From the NCBI GenBank assembly GCA_031257995.1, contig JAIRNN010000191.1, positions 1 through 14,204 of the forward strand: DNA of 14,204 nucleotides, read 5' to 3'. The notes under the pieces were generated by a model that was given only the letters and a program-made list of their open reading frames with translations, did no database searches and was not told the DNA's origin. The position numbers were made by a program, and so were the translations under genes. Shown piece after piece: positions 7,924 through 14,204 of the stretch (the stretch's first letter is position 1; each line of letters opens with the position of its first letter). The stretch comes from Spirochaetaceae bacterium. Its GTDB lineage: Bacteria > Spirochaetota > Spirochaetia > Treponematales > Breznakiellaceae.

Positions 7924-8846
7924 ATGACCGGAACGCAAAACGACAGGGATATTTTCGACCGCTCTTTCAAACAGATCATCGGCAGCCTGTCCCGAAGGCT
8001 CTGATACGCTTCATCAACGGCCTGTTCGGTTCGGACTGCCCGCCCGGCAACGGGGTCAGGCGCCTCAACACGGAACAACTGGACAAAAACCTGAGAAAAC
8101 GGCAGCCCGGCGAGATCGTCTCCGTCGGGGGATGTACCTACGTGATAGAGAAACAGGCCGCAGGCGACGTGGACATGGCGGTACGGGCATTCGAGTACGG
8201 CTGCGCCTAGGCCCTGAAAGAGCGGGAAACGAAGGACGGCCTCATCGTACTGCCATTTCCCCCTATGGTTGTGATATACTTGGGGCGGGAGGTTCGACAC
8301 CGAACACGCTGACGGTTCGGATGCGGTTTCCTTACGGGACGGAACATAACTGCAAGGCGCGGACGCTGAAGCTGCTGGACTATACGGTTGGAGAACTGGC
8401 GGGGCGGGGCTTGCCGCGCTGCTGCCGTTTTACATAATCCGGCTAAGGAAAGCTGCGCGGCGGACGGAGGTGGAGGCGGGGTTCCGTGAACTCGGCACGG
8501 AACTGATAAAGGCGATAGAGCTTGGAGCGGGGAGGGGCAGCTTGAGGAGGCGGACAGGGCGACGCTGCTGGAGCGGTTAATAAAACTATTGGACTATGTG
8601 GAAGAGGGATACAAGACAACGGAGGTAAAGAAGAGGGAAAACACGGCATTGATGGGTTACGGGCAGGCGCTTGCGTTGAAGCACGAGCGTAAAGGCGAGC
8701 GTAGGGCAAGCTGGAAGCCGCAAGGAACGCGCTGTAAAGAAGGCTTCTCTATAGCGCAAATAGCGCGGATAACGGGGATCTCGGTGGGCGAGCTTGGGCA
8801 ACGGTTGAAAGATCTGTTGCCCGCTTCCGCCCCTACGGGGAAGTGA
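7924..8846 (+). pseudogene. Decayed Rpn/PD-(D/E)XK nuclease-like gene
   Basis: When pieced across frames, one protein of about 305 residues is readable. It starts MTGTQNDRDIFDRSFKQIIG, continues RFINGLFG, then VSVGGCTYVIEKQAAGDVDMAV (a possible E-x-Q/K catalytic patch), LTVRMRFP, LLPFYIIRLRKAARR, LLERLIKLLDYVEEGY, and ends FSIAQIARITGISVGELGQ. That tail is typical of the Rpn/PDDEXK_2 'putative transposase' family, whose E. coli members are nucleases promoting RecA-independent recombination. Lesions are -1 at 7997-7998, TAG at 8208-8210, and -1 in the G runs at 8282-8285, 8406-8409 and 8529-8537. There is also a probable -1 near 8694 with +1 near 8736, and a second TAG at 8702-8704 in the restored frame. 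The last open piece, from about 8540 to 8846, ends in a repeat-derived SAPTGK tail. The assignment to this family is from memory. Confidence 0.8.
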
Positions 8847-8922
8847 AAATGGAAAGTGGATAATGGAAAATGAATCGCACGACCTCCACAATTCGCCATT
8901 ATCCATTCGCGCAACGCGCCGC
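8823..8922 (-). repeat. Dispersed intergenic repeat, copy B (full)
   Basis: On the minus strand the copy starts GCGGCGCGTTGCGCGAATGG, contains TTCATTTTCCATTATCCACTTTCC, and ends with the hairpin CCCCGTAGGGG at 8831-8841. It carries internal inverted segments, TGGATAATGG at 8858-8867 and CCATTATCCA at 8897-8906. One end overlaps the last eight codons of the plus-strand pseudogene; the other directly abuts the stop codon of the convergent minus-strand pseudogene. Confidence 0.75.
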
Positions 8923-10425
8923 TTACTCCAATCCCCCGGCACTGCTGGAAACGCTGCTGTCTAGGTTCACCCCCGGCCCGGCGGCACTGTTACGGCGCCG
9001 TTTGTCAACCCATACGAACCTGTCATCACTGACAAATGCGACACCGCCATTCGGCGCCGTATTGGTCGCGTTAATAGTCCCGCCCCCTCGTTTGACAAAG
9101 CGGCCGCTGCCATCGCCCCATACGCCGCCGCCGCAGTCGCTTGCCGTGTTCCCGCTGATTGTCCTGCCGCTCATCGTGAAACGGCCGCCGCCGACAAACA
9201 CGCCGCTATCTGCGGCATTCCGCAGGGTGGAACCGGCCCTCATCACCAGGGTCCCGCCGTTTACGCTCACCAGAGGCGCGTTCTTTTTGCTGCCGTCCAT
9301 GACAATGCCCTGTTCCAGCACCAGAGTAATGCCGGAGGGCACGGTAAAGAGCGCGTCATTTCTGCTGTTCGTGATAACGCGATCCGCGCCGGTCCCCCGC
9401 AGGGTTATCTTCTTCGCCGCCCCGCCTGAAAACGTAACAGAGGAGGAGGCAAAACTGCCGTCCAGCGTTATCGTGCAGCCCGCCTCCGTTCCGGCGTTGA
9501 CGGCGGCCGCCGCCCGGGTAAAGCCCGCCGTGTCGGAAACGGTAAGTTCCCCTTTTTTCCCGCCAGCGCGAAAGCCAGATCCTCCATCGCCAGGAACCCG
9601 TCTTCGAGGCCCCGGTAGTTCACCGATCTCCCCGTCTCCTGCGAGCTCGTTACCATGTTAAGGATCGCCGCGTTGAACATATTCTGGCTCCCCAGTTTCG
9701 TTACGGACAGCACCAGCGCCGGGTTCGCCCCCTGCCGATGCCGGACAGGTGTTCTTCCGCAGCGCCTTTTTTCATCTGATTGGCGTGTTCCTCCAGTATC
9801 TGGTCGAGGCTCGCCGTGCGGGGATACGCCGCGTAAGCGCCGGTCCAGATAATCTGTACCGCCAGTATCCGCGCCAGCGTGTCCGCAGCCTCGGCGTCCA
9901 CTCCGCCGCTTAGTGCTGCCGGAACCACCGCCAGCCGGGACCGTTGCGAGGAGTCCGTCCGCACCGCCGTTGCTATCCGCCACGCCATGCCGGGGAGCTT
10001 CCCCTGGATCTCCTCGATATTGCCGCATGCCTGCGCGTCCCCCGCTATCTGCCTCTGGTCGGCCATGTTAAGAATGGCAATGATCAGCGCCTGCTGGTTC
10101 CCAGCGCGGCGATGCTTCCGGAGACCACGTACTGCGTCCCCAACCGCTCGCCCAGCGCGACAACGGTGTCCGGGTCGGTCAGGCTGGTCCCCACCTGAAA
10201 GTGCTGCTCGCTCCGTATCGCCCGGTTAATGGTCGTCCGGGGTACGGGGTTGAACACCGCCGTCAGTTCCGGCTCAAAGGAAAAGATTTCGGCGATGGTC
10301 TCGCCCTCCTCGTTCTGCCCTCCGGTAAAGGGCAGTATCGCCATCTTGTCTTTGGCAAAGGCCGCCCCCGCCGCACAAAGGGCGCACAGGACGAGAAACA
10401 CACACCGTTTCACACAACTTTTCAT
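8923..10425 (-). pseudogene. Frameshifted secreted CsgG/TolB-like and beta-helix protein
   Basis: Joining four frames gives about 501 residues. A clear signal peptide (MKSCVKRCVFLVLCALCAAG, cleavage likely after AFA) is followed by two CsgG/TolB/LpoB-like blocks. The first runs from MAILPFTGG through TQYVVSGSIAALG; the second starts LAVVPAALSGG and includes ILAVQIIWTG and NMFNAAILNMV. A tail of parallel beta-helix character follows, with GGTLVMRAGSTLRN, GGGRFTMSGRTISGNTA and a similar third turn. Related proteins belong to cell-envelope assembly or surface repeats, but the role here is unknown. Frame breaks are each -1: at 10098-10102, 9728-9732 and 9549-9561. Each is repaired by one extra G (or A at the first and third), after which no stop interrupts the frame to TAA at 8923-8925. 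The start ATG has AGAGG at 10431-10435. It may be a true pseudogene, phase-variable, or carry homopolymer read errors. Confidence 0.8.
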
Positions 10426-10897
10426 GGAAACCTCTTTAGTTTCCTCAATACCCTGTCCGGCTTGAATATGATGAGCCCCCTCATGCTTGGAAGGCGCGGA
10501 AGGGTTTTTATTGACAGACTCGCGGACTGCTGATAGCTCCTAGGATTTAACCGCTAAGGCGATGAAGGGTTTTGTTCAAGAGACTCATCGTCCTATCGCC
10601 AATCCCTCTGGTTTGTCAGCCTTCAATACTGCCTGTAAAGCCGCCAATCCCTCATCAACCGCAAAGCCTATCCTTATTTGCCTTATTCGCCTTCGCAGTT
10701 CATTTTACCCGTTTGGTAAACGGACAGGCTGTCTGTGCCGCCATACATGGCGCCATCTGCGATTCCTTGTGATTAAGCCCGTGATGATGAGCCCCCTTGA
10801 TATTTCCCGCCCGCTTGGTATAACGGGTTCCACGTTCCCGATGTGAGAGCGATGAAACGGGTCGTCGGCGGGACGTTAAACCGTAAAGAGGTGTTTT
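10426..10897. repeat. Non-coding divergent region with several repeat remnants
   Basis: This lies between two divergent genes of related type. No convincing gene is present. A 14-base direct repeat, ATGATGAGCCCCCT, occurs at 10468-10481 and 10784-10797. Bases about 10728-10780 on the minus strand match the element at 13761-13815 (TTAATCACAAGGAA..., then a GCCAT.TATGGC palindrome). TTTAACCGCTAAGGCGATGAAGG near 10546-10568 and an inverted counterpart near 10680-10697 (CCTTATTCGCCTTCGCAGTT) resemble an AACCGC/AAGGCG intergenic repeat type seen in many bacteria. Promoters for both genes must lie here, but I cannot point to good boxes. Confidence 0.5.
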
Positions 10898-11698
10898 ATG
10901 ATGAATAAAGTGTTTGTTCTTTTTGTGCTCAGCGCGGCTATGCAGGCGGTCTTTGCCGCCCTCGCCCTCGCCGTTCTTGACTTTGATTCCGGCAGTTTCT
11001 GCACAGAACAGGAGGCCGCCGTGATGACGGACGCTTTCCGCAACGAGATGGCGCGTTCAGGCAGGGCGGATGTCGTTACTCGTAGCCGCCTTGACGCGCT
11101 CAAACGCGAGATACGGTTCCAGATGTCCGATTGGGCCGACCCTTCCAAGGTCAAGCAGGCCGGGCGCATGACCGGCGCGGACTACCTCGTTTTCGGCGGC
11201 TTTGGCATCATGGGCGGCACCGGCTACCTGCAAATCGAGATGACCGATGTCGAAACAGCCCGCATCTTCCATTCGTCCCGCATCACGCTGGCCGTATGGC
11301 AGGAGTTTGACCGCAAGGCTTGCCCCCTCTCAAAGGAGTTCGTCAACAAGCTCCCCGCCGAAAACATCTTCCATGGCGCGTGGACGGCGGACATTCCGCA
11401 CGACGGCATCATCGACACCTACACCCTCACCTTCTCAGGCGAAAACCGCTGCGCGGTGCGGGTAGCCAGCCTCGTTGACGGACAGGAGCTCACCGGGGAA
11501 GGACAGGGTGCCTACTCCTTTGACGGCAACATCCTCAAGATAACGGCGGCATTGCGCAACTCCCGGATACCGCACGTTACCGGCATCCAGTGGACAAGCG
11601 TCATCTCGATAGGGGAGGGCAGCCGCTCGTTCAACATGCTCGCCAAGCCCACCGGCACGGCAACCAGTCAGGTGCGGGTGACGTTCACGAATGAGTGA
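10898..11698 (+). CDS. Secreted CsgG/TolB-like protein with beta-rich C-terminus
   Basis: 266 residues. The signal peptide is MMNKVFVLFVLSAAMQAVFA (likely cleavage after residue 20). A CsgG/TolB/LpoB-like domain follows at about 24-132. It begins ALAVLDFDS, has a helix EAAVMTDAFRNEMA, then VVTRSRLDALKREI, and MTGADYLVFGGFG, the usual 'detect and report' beta-alpha layout of this fold. The remainder (about 155-266) is beta-rich, with DTYTLTFSG, NILKITAAL and VRVTFTNE, and could be a lipocalin-like or similar barrel. The first ATG is supported by AAAGAGG at 10885-10891 with a 6-base spacer. It faces away from the frameshifted CsgG-like gene at 8923-10425; the two may be old duplicates with different C-termini. 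Function in the envelope is inferred only from the fold. Confidence 0.8.
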   Translation: MMNKVFVLFVLSAAMQAVFAALALAVLDFDSGSFCTEQEAAVMTDAFRNEMARSGRADVVTRSRLDALKREIRFQMSDWADPSKVKQAGRMTGADYLVFGGFGIMGGTGYLQIEMTDVETARIFHSSRITLAVWQEFDRKACPLSKEFVNKLPAENIFHGAWTADIPHDGIIDTYTLTFSGENRCAVRVASLVDGQELTGEGQGAYSFDGNILKITAALRNSRIPHVTGIQWTSVISIGEGSRSFNMLAKPTGTATSQVRVTFTNE

Positions 11699-11711
11699 TC
11701 ATGCTAGGCCG

Positions 11712-11763
11712 CGAACCACACGAACGGACTCGCTTGTTCGTTGCATTCGTGTGATTCGTGGTT
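11712..11763. repeat. CACGAA-type palindromic intergenic repeat
   Basis: CGAACCACACGAA (11712-11724) is the inverse of TTCGTGTGATTCG (11746-11758), 12 of 13 positions, separated by 21 bases that include GTTCG and GAAC segments. It lies 13 bases after the stop of the preceding gene, so it could fold in the transcript, but no T tract follows. Similar 'accacgaatcacacgaa' sequences are familiar between genes in several bacterial phyla; their function is not established. Confidence 0.65.
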
Positions 11764-11774
11764 AAGCCATGTGA

Positions 11775-11955
11775 TGAAAGCCGTGATTGCGCCGGGGGCG
11801 TTGCGGGGGGCGGGCCACCCGCAGAGGGGGTAGCGTAAGACCCTAAGCCCGCTTGCGGGCGGTGGTCTGGAGCGAGGGGGAGACTTCCCCCACCTCGTTC
11901 TATTATTTTCCCTTATCCCTTATCCATGTTCAATTTCCCGAAGGAGGGAAGGGGA
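11775..11955 (+). repeat. GC-rich hairpins and dispersed repeat copy D
   Basis: No gene. Hairpins include GCCCGCTTGCGGGC (about 11848-11861) and GGGGGAGACTTCCCCC (about 11876-11891). Bases 11896-11954 (TTCTATTATTTTCCCTTATCC...TTCAATTTCCCGAAGGAGGG) match the pyrimidine-rich end and hairpin of copies A, B and C, in the same orientation as copy A. An open frame runs through here into metK (from ATG 11853), but it only translates repeat sequence and is not taken as coding. Confidence 0.6.
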
Positions 11956-11978
11956 TAGGCGGAACGGGAACAATGTCC

Positions 11979-12007
11979 TATACTTATCCTCATCTTATTT
12001 TAAGGAG
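11979..12007 (+). promoter_or_regulatory. Candidate -10 box and ribosome-binding site of metK
   Basis: TATACT at 11979-11984 is a reasonable -10, but the expected -35 position reads TAGGCG, a poor match, so the promoter call is weak. The Shine-Dalgarno AAGGAG at 12002-12007, seven bases before ATG 12015, is strong and fixes the metK start. I see no SAM-riboswitch architecture in the upstream 150 bases. Confidence 0.4.
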
Positions 12008-12014
12008 TGGCGCA

Positions 12015-13181
12015 ATGGATAACAGAAGGTATATTTTCACCTCTGAATCTGTGGGAGAGGGGCATCCCGATAAACTTTGCGATCAAGTGTCGGATGCCGT
12101 TTTGGACGCGTGCTTGCGGGACGACCCGGACAGCCATGTGGCGGCGGAGACGTTTGCTTGTACGTCGATGGTGCTGGTTGGCGGGGAGATCACGACGCAG
12201 ACGTATGTCGACGTGCAGGAGGTTGCCCGGAATGTGGCGAAGGAGATCGGCTATACCGACCCGGATTACGGGCTTGATTACAAGTCGATGGCAGTGCTGA
12301 ATATGATTCACAGTCAGTCGCCGGACATCAATCAAGGGGTAACGGGCGCGGGGCTGGACGAGTATAAGGGCGAGCAGGGCGCGGGCGACCAGGGGATGAT
12401 GTTCGGGTTTGCCTGCGACGAGACGGAGGAGCTGATGCCGCTGCCGATCACGCTCGCCCACAAGATTCTGCTGAATGCGGCGGATTTGCGGAAATCGCGG
12501 GTGGTGAAGTGGCTCAGGCCGGACGCGAAGAGTCAGGTGAGTCTTGAGTACGAGGGGTATAAGCCGGTGCGGATTGACGCGGTGGTGGTGTCCCATCAGC
12601 ATGACCCGGACGTGTCTTACCAAGAGATCAAGGAGACGGTGATCGAGCGGATTGTCCGGCCCGTGCTGGAACCGACCGGCCTTCTCGACGGAAAGACGAA
12701 GTACTACATCAACCCGACGGGGCGTTTTGTTGTGGGCGGGCCGTTCGGGGATTCGGGTCTCACGGGGCGAAAGATCATCGTGGACACCTATGGCGGCATG
12801 GGACGGCACGGCGGGGGCGCGTTCTCCGGCAAGGATCCGACCAAGGTTGACCGATCGGCGGCGTATATGGCCCGTTATGTTGCCAAGAACATCGTCGCGG
12901 CGGGGCTTGCGTCCCGCGCCGAGGTGGAGCTGGCCTACGCGATCGGCGTTCCGTTTCCGGTCTCGGTGATGGTCGACACGTTTGGCACGGACACGGTTCC
13001 CGAAGCGCGGATCGAGGCAGCGGTCAAAAAGGTCTTTGACCTCACACCCGCCGGTATCATCAAGGCGCTGGATCTCCGCCGTCCGATATTCCAGAAGACC
13101 GCTTCCTACGGTCATTTCGGGAGGCCCGAGTTTCCCTGGGAACAAACCAACAAAGCGGACGATCTGAAAAATGCGGTCTAG
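12015..13181 (+). CDS. metK: S-adenosylmethionine synthase
   Basis: 388 residues, the normal length. This cytoplasmic enzyme makes S-adenosylmethionine from methionine and ATP, releasing phosphate and pyrophosphate. Conserved blocks are FTSESVGEGHPDK (8-20, with His17 and Asp19), GAGDQGMMFG (122-131, the ATP/methionine signature), INPTGRFVVGGP (232-243), and the phosphate-binding glycine loop GGGAFSGKDPTKVD (266-279). FGRPEFPWE closes the C-terminal region. All key residues appear intact. ATG 12015 is chosen over an upstream in-frame ATG (11853) because it has AAGGAG and starts at the conserved family N-terminus; the extra 54 codons are repeat DNA. Its stop codon lies 11 bases into the next gene, suggesting translational coupling. 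Confidence 0.98.
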   Translation: MDNRRYIFTSESVGEGHPDKLCDQVSDAVLDACLRDDPDSHVAAETFACTSMVLVGGEITTQTYVDVQEVARNVAKEIGYTDPDYGLDYKSMAVLNMIHSQSPDINQGVTGAGLDEYKGEQGAGDQGMMFGFACDETEELMPLPITLAHKILLNAADLRKSRVVKWLRPDAKSQVSLEYEGYKPVRIDAVVVSHQHDPDVSYQEIKETVIERIVRPVLEPTGLLDGKTKYYINPTGRFVVGGPFGDSGLTGRKIIVDTYGGMGRHGGGAFSGKDPTKVDRSAAYMARYVAKNIVAAGLASRAEVELAYAIGVPFPVSVMVDTFGTDTVPEARIEAAVKKVFDLTPAGIIKALDLRRPIFQKTASYGHFGRPEFPWEQTNKADDLKNAV

Positions 13182-13719
13182 GGTGTTCTTCCTGAGGCTA
13201 TTTCTCTTTGTGCTATGCGCCGTGCCGATCTTCGCCAAGGGCGGGCAAGAGGAGGAACCCGCGCCGCCGGAGGATATCCTGCCTGTGGAAGAGGAACCGC
13301 TGCCACCACCCGTTACGCCGCCACCGGTCCGTGAATGGGTGTTTGAGGACATTCTTGAGAAGGTTTGGCGTCTTTCGGCGATCAAAATCGGTTACGGCAG
13401 CATCCAGCTCAACCGCTCGGCGATGAAAAGAGCCGGGATGGACGATCTCTATATACTCCAGTTCAAGGAAGAGGGCATCAACGGGAAAGCGCTATTCAAC
13501 TACTACTTCGCGCCGTACGTCAGGCACGAGGGGAAAGAAGTCGCGTTCCGCCAGATTGTCGGCACCCGCATGGCAAATACGACCGCCGTCAACGTGGGTG
13601 GCTTAGGCGAAGAGGAGTACTACTGGTACCTACAACGGGTAACGCGGTGGGACATCGTGGACAACAGGCTCCACCTGTCCACCGGGGACAGCGAGATCGT
13701 GATATACTTCATCGAATAG
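13171..13719 (+). CDS. Secreted META-domain-like (HslJ-type) protein
   Basis: 182 residues. The signal peptide is at 1-22 (basic MRSR, hydrophobic core, likely cleavage after IFA). A Glu/Pro-rich linker follows at about 26-53, typical of an extension from a membrane or wall anchor, though there is no lipobox cysteine. A globular domain occupies 56-182. The domain pattern VWRLSAIKIG, ILQFKEEGINGKALFNYYFAPY, VGTRMAN, EEYYWYLQRVTRWDIVDNRL and IVIYF follows the META/HslJ layout, whose function is poorly known (heat-shock and motility links in other bacteria). The ATG overlaps the end of metK by 11 bases and has no strong Shine-Dalgarno of its own, so expression probably depends on metK translation. 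No T-rich terminator was seen after it. Confidence 0.75.
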   Translation: MRSRVFFLRLFLFVLCAVPIFAKGGQEEEPAPPEDILPVEEEPLPPPVTPPPVREWVFEDILEKVWRLSAIKIGYGSIQLNRSAMKRAGMDDLYILQFKEEGINGKALFNYYFAPYVRHEGKEVAFRQIVGTRMANTTAVNVGGLGEEEYYWYLQRVTRWDIVDNRLHLSTGDSEIVIYFIE

Positions 13720-13936
13720 GGGAGGGAGGGGAGGGGATTCAATGCGCCCCCGGACTCAATCACGGCTTAATCACAAGGAACCACAGATTACGCCATATAT
13801 GGCAATACAGATGAAGCGGTGTCCACAGATTACACAGATTAAGAGAGTTCCGGTGTGAAGAATCTGCGTGTATCTGTTTTATCTGTGGTGAACGTGATTC
13901 CGTTAAAACTCACTTTGGTTTTGGAACAGCCTCACC
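13720..13936. repeat. Intergenic palindromic repeats (two types)
   Basis: Bases 13761-13815 carry GGCTTAATCACAAGGAACCA, CAGATTACG and the palindrome GCCATATATGGC. This is a close inverted copy of about 10728-10780. Next, CCACAGATTACACAGATT (13823-13840) faces AATCTGCGTGTATCTGTTTTATCTGTGG (13861-13888), an imperfect long inverted repeat of the CACAGAT type that is common between genes in many bacteria. No gene is visible. Confidence 0.65.
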
Positions 13937-14053
13937 TTACAATGGGGCGGCGATCCGCTTCCGTACCATTTCGCCAATAATTTCTGCGTGCGTTTTGTGG
14001 GTATCCATCGCTTTCATCATCAAGTAATCTGCCGAAAAACCATCAATCGTTAC
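13937..14053 (-). pseudogene. 3' fragment of an unrecognised gene, cut by an IS element
   Basis: On the minus strand an open frame runs from the apparent IS edge at 14053 to TAA at 13937-13939, coding VTIDGFSADYLMMKAMDTHK and continuing to RKRIAAPL. The only in-frame ATGs (14015-14020) would give 27 residues and have no good Shine-Dalgarno, so this looks like a C-terminal remnant rather than a small gene. Family unknown. Confidence 0.4.
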
Positions 14054-14204
14054 TGGCCCTTACCCCAACTGGCAGGCACAAAGATAAGCGGGAATTATAA
14101 CAGGTGAGGAGAAGAAGACGGGAAAGCAAGACAAAGCACGGCGGGTATACACCACGGAATTTAAAGCAGAGGCGGCAGCCCCGGCCGGGAAACACGGGAA
14201 ACCG
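14054..14204 (+). mobile_element. Left end of an IS3-family insertion sequence (continues off window)
   Basis: The proposed left terminus TGGCCCTTACCCCAACTGGC begins at 14054. Its TG start and CCTTACCC run resemble IS3-family ends. It lies 64 bases before the first transposase codon, a usual leader length for this family. The right end and target duplication are outside the window, so the boundary is provisional. Confidence 0.55.
14118..14204 (+). pseudogene. IS3-family transposase OrfA, 5' part, with ACG for ATG
   Basis: The frame from 14118 reads TGKQDKARRVYTTEFKAEAA and continues to GKHGKP. This is the N-terminus of the helix-turn-helix OrfA of IS3/IS911-type transposases (pattern RRxYTxEFKAEAVxLA). 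AGGTGAGGAGAAGAAG lies directly upstream as a ribosome-binding site, but the expected ATG is ACG and no other in-frame start is near. The copy is therefore probably inactive, or starts inefficiently. It runs off the window; OrfB is not seen. Confidence 0.75.

Noticed and set aside
8870..9661. Plus-strand open frame of 263 codons, proline/threonine-rich
   Set aside because: It is antisense to the beta-helix part of the minus-strand gene, whose signal peptide and repeat turns are coherent; the plus-strand product is low-complexity.
10562..10846. 94-codon open frame between the divergent CsgG-like genes
   Set aside because: No Shine-Dalgarno, unlikely composition, and it runs through recognisable repeat remnants.
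11853..12014. N-terminal extension of metK by 54 codons
   Set aside because: The extension translates hairpin and repeat DNA; the Shine-Dalgarno and conserved family N-terminus place the start at 12015.
11840..12014. SAM riboswitch upstream of metK
   Set aside because: The hairpins present are repeat-derived, and I could not find the core elements of known SAM riboswitch classes.
12000..13385. Long minus-strand open frame of 461 codons opposite metK
   Set aside because: It lies antisense to an unmistakable metK and its product is an arginine/histidine-rich sequence typical of the mirror frame of a GC-rich gene; no ribosome-binding site or domain is visible.

Overview
The window reads as chromosome from a spirochaete, most likely a Treponema of the termite-gut type. 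This is inferred from gene content and from family resemblances I recall, not from a search. The main pointers are a large Cache-type chemoreceptor, secreted CsgG/TolB-like proteins with one fused to a beta-helix tail, a decayed Rpn-type nuclease-like gene, and abundant short dispersed repeats between genes. Housekeeping genes (metK, a threonine synthase) are mixed with decaying accessory genes and mobile DNA.

Layout. 1-111 is the 3' end of an unidentified reading frame. 322-2469 (minus) is a methyl-accepting chemotaxis protein with a strong terminator at 235-296. A divergent gene at 2530-3216 encodes an unrecognised exported or membrane-anchored protein and may be leaderless. 3257-4567 is a threonine synthase-family enzyme with several altered active-site motifs. 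After a repeat-rich gap, 4876-6114 (MscS-family channel) and 6104-7843 (winged-helix/AAA+ ATPase) overlap by 11 bases and form a probable operon. 7924-8846 (plus) and 8923-10425 (minus) are two convergent broken genes, an Rpn/PD-(D/E)XK-like one and a CsgG-like/beta-helix one. Between them sits a dispersed repeat whose ends coincide with both 3' ends. 10426-10897 is non-coding and repeat-rich. 10898-11698 is an intact secreted CsgG/TolB-like protein. 11699-12014 is a GC-rich hairpin and repeat region. 12015-13181 is metK, overlapping by 11 bases a secreted META-domain-like protein at 13171-13719. 13720-13936 holds palindromic repeats. 13937-14053 (minus) is a gene fragment apparently cut by an IS3-family element that starts near 14054 and runs off the window.

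Genes that probably work together are the MscS channel with its AAA+ partner, and metK with its overlapping secreted partner, in both cases by translational coupling. The rest appear to be single transcription units.

The most notable signals are these. First, the two convergent broken genes carry eight -1 frameshifts, all explicable by loss of one G (or neighbouring A) in a short run, while neighbouring genes with longer G runs are intact. Second, a dispersed repeat supplies the stop codon and a near-identical C-terminal tail to two unrelated reading frames. Third, there is the coupled mechanosensitive channel-AAA+ pair. I found no CRISPR array, tRNA or rRNA.
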